Positions 58,588 to 64,000 of a stretch of DNA of 64,000 bases are shown one piece after another; the stretch's first letter is position 1, and each line of letters begins with the position of its first letter. The DNA comes from CAIYRG01 sp964446945 (GTDB lineage: Bacteria; Pseudomonadota; Alphaproteobacteria; Micropepsales; Micropepsaceae). The notes below the pieces were generated by a model. The model ran no database searches and had not been told where the DNA came from. It saw nothing but the letters and a program-made list of their open reading frames with translations. The translations under genes were made by a program, and so were the position numbers. The stretch is taken from positions 1 through 64,000 of the forward strand of contig CAYUQO010000011.1 in assembly GCA_964446945.1 (NCBI GenBank), read 5' to 3'.

Positions 58588-59418
58588 ATGGCGGGGACTT
58601 TGGCGAAACTGTTGGTCGCCGGGGCGGCCGTTGCTTCTGTGTTGGCGTTCGCGGCATCGGCGCAGCCGAGCGAAGCGCCGCCGGATTTTTCGTCCAGCGA
58701 TTTTGGCTGGGTCACCATGCGCAACATAACGCCCATGCCGGGAAGTCCGCCGCCCGTCGGTCAGCAGCCGGGCCGGCCGCTGGTGCCCAACAATACCGGC
58801 CAACAGCCGACCTTTCCCTATGCCGACCTGAACAATCCCAATCTGACGCCATTCGCGCTTGACGGTCTGAAAAAGGCCAATGCGATGTCCGATTCCGGTT
58901 TCGCGATGTATTCGCGGGCATCGCGCTGCTGGTCGGTGGGCGTTCCCGCAGCTCTCAACACTCCCGTGGAGCCAATCTTCTTCGTGCAGACGCCGAAGGA
59001 AATCACCACGATCAGCCAGGGCGATCAGATCATCCGGCATATTTATATGAACGTGCCCCATTCGGCCAATCCCAAACCATCCTGGTACGGAGAATCCGTC
59101 GGTCACTTTGAAGGCGATACTCTCGTGGTCGATACGATCGCGCAGGACACCAGGACCTTCATCGACAATTTCCGCACGCCGCACAGCGACAAACTGCATG
59201 TGGTCGAGCGCTATCATCTGGCCGAGGGCGGCAAGACGCTGGACGTGCAGGTCATGATCGAAGATCCGGCGTCGTTTATCCGGCCAGTGAACCTGCTCAT
59301 GCATTATCGCAAGGCACAGGGCGGGATCATCGAATCGCGCTGCGCCGATGGCGAAAGCTTAAATCCCTTCGGTCAGAAGGAAGAACCGATCCCGGTGGCA
59401 AACAGGCCGGATTTCTGA
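58588..59418 (+). CDS. Exported protein, SWYGESVGHFEGDTLVVDT family
   Basis: A 276-aa exported protein starting at ATG 58588 (GGGGAGGAG upstream). Signal peptide about 1-30. The middle contains SWYGESVGHFEGDTLVVDT, NFRTPHSDKLHVVERYHL and a final GRPDF-like NRPDF. The same three segments recur in the proteins at 59443 and 61432. The family is frequent in Acidobacteria and some alphaproteobacteria, as exported hypothetical proteins; no function known to me. Probably co-transcribed with 59443 (24 nt gap). A possible extracellular carbohydrate or phenolic role is only a guess. Confidence 0.8.
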   Translation: MAGTLAKLLVAGAAVASVLAFAASAQPSEAPPDFSSSDFGWVTMRNITPMPGSPPPVGQQPGRPLVPNNTGQQPTFPYADLNNPNLTPFALDGLKKANAMSDSGFAMYSRASRCWSVGVPAALNTPVEPIFFVQTPKEITTISQGDQIIRHIYMNVPHSANPKPSWYGESVGHFEGDTLVVDTIAQDTRTFIDNFRTPHSDKLHVVERYHLAEGGKTLDVQVMIEDPASFIRPVNLLMHYRKAQGGIIESRCADGESLNPFGQKEEPIPVANRPDF

Positions 59419-59442
59419 CCCAATAGGCGGAGGCCGGATTCC

Positions 59443-60627
59443 ATGGCGCGCGCTACGAGGACAATCCCGATTGTTGCGGCTGCTGTCGGCGCGGTCATTC
59501 TGGTGTCCAACATCGGAACACTGGCTCAAGCCCCTGCCCCGGTTCTGAAGACCGCCTGGGGTGAACCGGACCTGCAAGGCATCTGGACCGACGAGACCGA
59601 CACCCCACTGCAGCGTTCGCCGAAATACGCCAATCAGGAATTTTTCACCCCGGCCCAGCGCGATGAACTGGATCGAGAACGGTCGGCGCTGTTGGGCCGC
59701 GACCAGCGCGCCGAGCGCGGCACCGTCGCCGATCTCGCCGGCGCCTATAATGATGTGTTCACACCAAAGAAGCGCACGGGCCTCAGGACTTCGCGGATTG
59801 TCGATCCGGCGAATGGCCGGCTGCCGCCGCTGACCCCGGAAGCGCAGAAACTCGCAGCAGAGGAACGCGCGTTCCGGCTTTCACTGTTGCAGGCAACCGA
59901 GACCTGCAAGAACCATGAAGCGCCATGTGCCGGCGGCAAATATGATCCGGCGCCCTCGCCGCATTATGCGGACCTCCCGCCCCGCTACAACACGGGAGGC
60001 ATGAACCGCTATTACGGACCGGAAGATGCTTCATTGGCGGTGCGCTGCCTGATGGGCGGCGTGCCGGAGAATGGCACGCTGGGCGCGATTGCCGACCGCA
60101 TCAGTTTCCGGCGCATCGTGCAGACACGTGGCGGCATCACCATGTTCTACGATGTCGGTCAGGGCCAGGGCTGGCAGCGCAATATCGTCATGAACGGCAG
60201 TCCGCATCTGCCGTCGAACATCCGCCAGTGGTTTGGCGACTCGCGCGGCCAGTGGGAGGGAAATACGCTGGTGATCGACGTCACCAATTTCAGTCCCAAA
60301 ACCGATTTTCAGGGCTCGCGCGAGAATCTGCACGTGGTCGAGCGCTGGACCCGAACCAGCCCGACTGCACTGGAATATTCCGTCACCGTGGATGATCCGA
60401 CCGTGTGGGTGCGGCCGTGGACGGCCAAACAGGAATTCACCCTGCAGAGCAACGAAGAAAACCGAATCTATCCCGAGCCGCGCTGCATCGAGGGAAATTA
60501 TGGCCTGCCCGGATTGCTGCTCGGGCATCGGGTGGAAGAGCAGAATTTTGCCAAAGGCAAAGGCGTCGATCCGAGAACCATCAGCACGGTCTCGGCCAAT
60601 GACAGTATCCCCGACCCGCTGCAGTAG
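59443..60627 (+). CDS. Exported protein of the same family as 58588, longer form
   Basis: A 394-aa exported protein with signal peptide about 1-30. N-terminal part PVLKTAWGEPDLQGIWTDETDTPLQR (the DLQGIW motif common in such proteins), then a long polar stretch, and the family core IRQWFGDSRGQWEGNTLVIDVTNF, RENLHVVERWTRTSPTALEY and VRPWTAKQEF. The core parallels the EGDTLV and HVVERY segments of 58588 and 61432. Function unknown. The ATG at 59443 has GGAGG upstream. A repeat-rich non-coding stretch follows. Confidence 0.8.
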   Translation: MARATRTIPIVAAAVGAVILVSNIGTLAQAPAPVLKTAWGEPDLQGIWTDETDTPLQRSPKYANQEFFTPAQRDELDRERSALLGRDQRAERGTVADLAGAYNDVFTPKKRTGLRTSRIVDPANGRLPPLTPEAQKLAAEERAFRLSLLQATETCKNHEAPCAGGKYDPAPSPHYADLPPRYNTGGMNRYYGPEDASLAVRCLMGGVPENGTLGAIADRISFRRIVQTRGGITMFYDVGQGQGWQRNIVMNGSPHLPSNIRQWFGDSRGQWEGNTLVIDVTNFSPKTDFQGSRENLHVVERWTRTSPTALEYSVTVDDPTVWVRPWTAKQEFTLQSNEENRIYPEPRCIEGNYGLPGLLLGHRVEEQNFAKGKGVDPRTISTVSANDSIPDPLQ

Positions 60628-60662
60628 CGGGGGCGACCGCTCGGCCGGGAATGAAGAGTAAG

Positions 60663-60895
60663 AAAAAACCGGCTTTTCAACTGTCACACCGGCACAGACT
60701 TGAATTCATTGGGCGATTCTGAACAACGACCGGCACAACAAGTGGCACAGACCGGCACAAACTGTTGCACCGGGAATGCGCCCACAAAAAACGCCATTTC
60801 AACCGCTACACCGCTACAAAATTGAATTCATTGGGTGATTTTGAATTCAAGCCGCTACAACAAGTGCTACGGACTGCTACAGACTGCTACAAACC
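60663..60895. repeat. Diverged tandem duplication, about 110-nt units
   Basis: Two units, about 60663-60770 and 60785-60895. Both hold TTGAATTCATTGGG-Y-GATT-Y-TGAA (60700-60723 and 60822-60845) and the same order of short words, but unit 1 uses GGCAC where unit 2 uses GCTAC throughout. The stretch 60628-61431 contains no gene; besides this duplication it holds the two REP-like elements at 61018 and 61265, and I see nothing else in it. Confidence 0.7.
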
Positions 60896-61017
60896 GCGCC
60901 CCCGAGATAGCGCCGGTCAGATTCTCACGCCCGGGCGAAGTGGTGCTTCCGATGTTGAACCGGATCCTCATTCCTTTGCTCCTTTCAGGGATATCGGTGG
61001 TTCAATCGGGTTACCGC

Positions 61018-61100
61018 CTCCCCCTTGAGGGGAGGCACGCAAATCGCAATTCGCGATTTGCGGGTGGGGGATGTCTTCGCAGTAATGCCGGGGGATTCAG
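61018..61100. repeat. REP-like palindromic element
   Basis: CTCCCCCTTGAGGGGAGG followed by a second hairpin AAATCGCAATTCGCGATTT and GGGTGGGGG, in a non-coding region. It resembles, inverted, parts of the element at 61265-61395. Confidence 0.6.
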
Positions 61101-61264
61101 TTGGGGATCACGCCCCGCCTCCCTTGCGGCCACGCATGGCGCAGAAATCAACTATATAGATAGGACTACACTTATCCGTGCACCTGGTCAAGCCCGAAAA
61201 AAAGAGGCTGCTGCAGAACCGCAGCACGAACAACACGACCTTTGGTTTTGAAGTCGAATCACAG

Positions 61265-61395
61265 GCTCTACCTCCACCTTGTGGGGAGGTCGAAATTTGC
61301 GGAGCAAATTTCGGCTGGGGGTATGCGCGACGACAGCCCCCACCCGCGAATTTTGAACCAAAATTCGCGTGCCTCCCCGCAAGGGGGAGGCGGTA
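61265..61395. repeat. REP-like element, two inverted halves
   Basis: CCTCCACCTTGTGGGGAGG, AAATTTGCGGAGCAAATTT, then GGGGGTATGCGCGACGACAG, and an inverted half CGAATTTTGAACCAAAATTCG with CCTCCCCGCAAGGGGGAGG. The halves face each other around a central GGGGGT...CCCCCA stretch. Confidence 0.65.
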
Positions 61396-61431
61396 CCTGA
61401 GCGAAATTTCTTTCGCGCCCTGGAAGCCGCT

Positions 61432-62337
61432 CTAAAAATCCGGCTTCACCGCGGTCGGAACGGCAGCATCTTTTTCTGTGCCGTACTTAAACGGATTTTC
61501 GGCGCAGACATTTTCTTTCCACTCGCCGAGCGGATGGCCGTAGGTCACCGTTGCCGACCAGGGCGTGGTGAACTCGTTACCATCTTCGACCGTGAAGCGA
61601 AGCTGCAAATGCTTGCCCCGGTAAGCGGGATCGTAATTATAGGGTTCGATGGCCGAGGCTGAATTGCGCGGGCCGTAATTCTCGTTGGCGTCGCGCTCGA
61701 GTCCTTCTTTCGCTTCGTCGTAACTCAGCAGCCGGTAGCGTTCGATCACATGCAGGGCCGGGCTGTGCGGCGTGCCGAACCAGTCGATCATCGCATATGG
61801 GCCGATCTTCACGCCGACAGTGTCGATCACCAGCGTGTCGCCTTCATAATGGCCGACAGAGTCGCCGTACCAGGATGGAGTCACATGCGCCGGATGCGGT
61901 TCATTCATGCGCACATGCCGCACCTGATGATCCACCGCATAGATGATGGTCACATGGTCGCCGCGCTGAAACAGCGCGAATCCATTGGTGGGAAGAACAA
62001 AGGGCACGCCGCCGGGCCAGCACTGATTGCGCGGCGTCGGATAGCCGATGCCGGATCGCGACATGTCGCCGAATTTCTTCACCGTCGCGGCGGCTTCGGG
62101 TTTGAGAATGGGATTTTTGTAATCGCCGACAAGCTGCATGTTGTTGCTGACGCCGCCGTCGCGCCGCGACAGGTTTTTCAGCGAAGTCGGACCGGACGGC
62201 AGCGGCTCAACACCGGGAATCGATGCATGCGCCCACAGACCGGAGAAGTCGGGTATCGGCGCCGCACTGTTCGCGGCGTTGGCCGGTACTGCCACCACTG
62301 CCGCAAGTAAAACAAGCCTCCGCCACGAACGCATCAT
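61432..62337 (-). CDS. Exported protein, SWYGDSVGHYEGDTLVIDT family
   Basis: A 301-aa exported protein with signal peptide about 1-21 (MMRSWRRLVLLAAVVAVPANA). It carries IPDFSGLWAHASIPG, SWYGDSVGHYEGDTLVIDT, FGTPHSPALHVIERYRLL, LRFTVEDGNEFTTPWSATV and the terminal VKPDF, paralleling 58588. GGGGAG lies 6 nt before the double ATG. Third member of this family in 4 kb. No known activity. Confidence 0.8.
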   Translation of the reverse strand: MMRSWRRLVLLAAVVAVPANAANSAAPIPDFSGLWAHASIPGVEPLPSGPTSLKNLSRRDGGVSNNMQLVGDYKNPILKPEAAATVKKFGDMSRSGIGYPTPRNQCWPGGVPFVLPTNGFALFQRGDHVTIIYAVDHQVRHVRMNEPHPAHVTPSWYGDSVGHYEGDTLVIDTVGVKIGPYAMIDWFGTPHSPALHVIERYRLLSYDEAKEGLERDANENYGPRNSASAIEPYNYDPAYRGKHLQLRFTVEDGNEFTTPWSATVTYGHPLGEWKENVCAENPFKYGTEKDAAVPTAVKPDF

Positions 62338-62409
62338 GCCCAACTCCCCGCACCGTCGGAGCATAATGCCGGAGCGCTTCGCCCGTCCATTGCCCTGAGT
62401 CGGTATGGC

Positions 62410-62778
62410 TCACCGCTGGGGAAGCGTGACGCGTTCGAAGGCGCAGGATTGGCTATTGAGCTGGTTGGTGTCGTTGTTGTGCCAGACGTAATCGGCTTGG
62501 ATGCCGCCGTTCACAACTCGTCCGGTGAATTTGTCCAGATCGAAGACGCGCGAGGTGATGGTGAGCGTGCTGCCGTCCCAGGTCCAGGCGGCGTTCTCAT
62601 CGGTTTCGCCGGTCATGTACGCCGCCAGCGCGCGGCCGTCCTGGTTCAGCAGAAAGCCGACGAGGAAACACTGGTTGGTGGTTTGCCAGGCGCCGAGTGG
62701 TGGGTTTTGCGCGGCGTGTGCGGGTGCGGCGAAGGCAAGGGCCGCGGAGCAAAGTACTGCAATGAGTTTTATGTTCAT
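62410..62778 (-). CDS. Small exported protein, hypothetical
   Basis: A 122-aa exported protein: signal peptide MNIKLIAVLCSAALAFAAPAHA, then a compact beta-rich part GAWQTTNQCFLVGFLLNQDGRALAAYMTGETDENAAWTWDGSTLTI with two cysteines, ending NSQSCAFERVTL. The pattern (G-x-W and a central W-D-G) suggests a lipocalin-like small barrel, but this is only a shape impression. It precedes the 61432 gene on the same strand (72 nt). Function unknown. Confidence 0.7.
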   Translation of the reverse strand: MNIKLIAVLCSAALAFAAPAHAAQNPPLGAWQTTNQCFLVGFLLNQDGRALAAYMTGETDENAAWTWDGSTLTITSRVFDLDKFTGRVVNGGIQADYVWHNNDTNQLNSQSCAFERVTLPQR

Positions 62779-62799
62779 GGGCCGGCCCCCCTTCGTCTG

Positions 62800-62945
62800 G
62801 CGCGAAACGCGCCATCCACCTCCCCCGTAAACGGGGGAGGAAAACGGGCCGCGCGTTCAGGCGGCCAAAGAATCTTTTCGCGCCGCAGACGCGGCGCGGA
62901 TGGGTCCCCTTTCCGCCGCTGCGCGGCGCCGGGGATGACACGAGA
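62800..62945. repeat. Cluster of GC-rich palindromes
   Basis: Hairpins CTCCCCCGTAAACGGGGGAG and CGCGCCGCAGACGCGGCGCG, then CGCCGCTGCGCGGCG, in a non-coding interval between two minus-strand genes. The first belongs to the same CTCCCCC type as the elements at 61018 and 61265. Confidence 0.55.
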
Positions 62946-62948
62946 TAG

Positions 62949-64000
62949 TTAGCGCACGGAGGATATGCCTTTGAAGATGAATTTTTGGACGCGGTAGCCC
63001 TGTGACTCGCCGGTGATCAGATTGCCCTGCGGATCGACGGCGAGGCTGTGCAGGTGGAAGAACTCACCCGCCTTGCGGCCCGGCCGGCCGATATGGCCAA
63101 TTTCGGCCATCGACGCGCGATCCAGAATGGCGATGCGTTCGTTCGAGCCATCGGCGACATAGAGAAAACGCTGCGCGGCATCGGGCGAGAAAGCCACGCC
63201 GAATGCCGAACCGGTGCCTTTGGTTTCACGTTTGACGAAGCCCTCCTTGATGAAAGTGCCATCGAGTTTGAATGTCTGCACACGGTTGTTGGCGCGGTCC
63301 GCAACATAGACGATGCCGTCATTCGAGACCGCCACGGCATGCGGCGTATTGAACTGCTGCGGGCCCGGTCCGGTCACCTGACGCGCTTTCGATGCCTTGT
63401 CGTCCGGGCGATTGCCATAGGCGCCCCAGTGGCGTTTGTATTTTCCGGTATCCGCATCGAACACCACCACGCGGCGATTGCCGTAGCCGTCGGCGACAAA
63501 CACTTCGTTGGTTTTGTCGTAAACGAAAATTCCGGCGGCGCGGCTGACATGATCCGGACTGTTGCTGTCCACCGGCGATCCGGCCTTGCCGATCTGCAGC
63601 AGGAATTTGCCGTCCTTGCTGAATTTCAGGATCTGGCCATCGCCGTCGCCATTCCCGGTCAGCCAGACATTGTCTTTGGCATCGACATAGATGCCGTGCT
63701 CGCCGCTGCCCGGACGGCCATCGCCGTTGAGGCGCCGTTCGGATGTGCAAGAGGGACATTCGGCAAAGGCCGAATGCAATCCGCCGCGATTGAACCATTG
63801 ATATTCCCCGGTCTTGGACGGCCCGCCCCAGCCCTGGAGGTATTTTCCCGACGCGCTGAATTCCACGACGGGAGGCGCGGGCACATAGCCGTTCTCGGTG
63901 GCGTTGCCCTCTTCCAGTGTGTGCGGCCGGTGGAACACCCAGACATTGCCATGGGAATCCGCAGTCGCTCCGCCGACGCCGCCAAGCAGCATGTTGTCCG
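62949..64000 (-). CDS. NHL-repeat beta-propeller protein (partial, N-terminus off window)
   Basis: At least 350 residues of an NHL-repeat six-bladed propeller; the frame continues beyond the right edge, with MLLGGVGG near the boundary not being a convincing start. Repeats: NVWVFHRPHTLEEGN, GIYVDAKDNVWLTGNGDGDGQILKFSKDGKFLLQIGKAG, EVFVADGYGNRRVVVFDADTGKYKRHWG, AVSNDGIVYVADRANNRVQTFKLDGTFIKEGF and LYVADGSNERIAILDR. This arrangement resembles peptidyl-alpha-hydroxyglycine alpha-amidating lyase-like and other exported NHL proteins of soil bacteria. Function unknown. Confidence 0.85.
   Translation of the reverse strand, partial: DNMLLGGVGGATADSHGNVWVFHRPHTLEEGNATENGYVPAPPVVEFSASGKYLQGWGGPSKTGEYQWFNRGGLHSAFAECPSCTSERRLNGDGRPGSGEHGIYVDAKDNVWLTGNGDGDGQILKFSKDGKFLLQIGKAGSPVDSNSPDHVSRAAGIFVYDKTNEVFVADGYGNRRVVVFDADTGKYKRHWGAYGNRPDDKASKARQVTGPGPQQFNTPHAVAVSNDGIVYVADRANNRVQTFKLDGTFIKEGFVKRETKGTGSAFGVAFSPDAAQRFLYVADGSNERIAILDRASMAEIGHIGRPGRKAGEFFHLHSLAVDPQGNLITGESQGYRVQKFIFKGISSVR

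Noticed and set aside
60663..60895. Possible CRISPR-like repeats
   Set aside because: Only two long diverged units with no regular repeat-spacer length; no cas genes.
1..64000. Mobile-element or genomic-island borders (tRNA gene, integrase, transposase, direct attachment repeats)
   Set aside because: I found no integrase or transposase gene and no tRNA gene; the regulon island is defined only by its boxes.

Overview
The window looks like alphaproteobacterial chromosome. The evidence is a FixL-FixJ-FixK oxygen circuit, an EcfG-like sigma factor, a DUF992 protein, a DUF3775 protein, a P3A-type proton ATPase and HisKA_2 kinase architecture. The genus cannot be read from the sequence. The secreted SWYG/EGDTLV-type proteins at the right end would fit a Rhizomicrobium-like or other soil lineage, but that is a guess. 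I see no tRNA, rRNA, CRISPR array, insertion sequence or prophage.

Region 1 (1 to about 40.5 kb) reads as one large low-oxygen/dormancy island. I find 22 FNR/FixK-type palindromes (TTGAY-N4-RTCAA or one mismatch), all between 355 and 40112 and none to the right. Nineteen gene starts lie 57-71 nt from the centre of a box, the spacing expected for activation at -41.5 plus a 16-30 nt leader. Several boxes serve divergent genes. The controlled genes cover protein quality control (Hsp20, FtsH), ribosome hibernation (HPF-like), proton pumping (P-type ATPase), PRPP synthesis, alpha-glucan phosphorolysis, lipid/envelope maintenance (MlaA, MlaC, CsgG-SH3, DUF992, triple BON), eight small c-type cytochromes, two receiver-less CheB-type proteins and several very small proteins. 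The regulators are inside the island: FixL (38947-40062), FixJ (38324-38950), a lone receiver (37796-38299), FixK (2477-3193) and a second Crp/Fnr protein (975-1667). A sequence resembling a FixJ site lies upstream of fixK. The content recalls the low-oxygen-activated (lxa) locus of Burkholderia cenocepacia, but universal stress proteins and a cbb3 oxidase are absent here.

Within region 1, 23.6-31.1 kb is the least familiar part. A PRPP synthase gene diverges from a tightly overlapping four-gene operon: nucleotide-sugar epimerase, HAD phosphatase fused to a UbiA prenyltransferase of the decaprenyl-phosphate phosphoribosyltransferase kind, a 589-aa exported protein of unknown function, and an exported FGE/SUMF-domain protein. 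Another exported unknown follows, convergent. I infer an oxygen-regulated polyprenyl-phosphate-pentose pathway feeding an envelope modification.

Region 2 (40.6-51 kb) carries a Tat-exported hemerythrin-like protein divergent from a PadR regulator, an RND pump with its adaptor, exported proteins, a GAF-HisKA_2 kinase and an MpaB-type (DUF2236) protein. Region 3 (51-58.4 kb) holds a PEBP-family protein, a DUF2946 protein and a complete CzcCBA-type tripartite metal efflux operon. Region 4 (58.5-64 kb) has three related exported proteins, a small exported protein and a truncated NHL-repeat protein. REP-like GC-rich palindromes appear only from 51 kb on, one of them inside the reading frame of the metal-efflux adaptor. 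A diverged tandem repeat lies at 60.66-60.9 kb.
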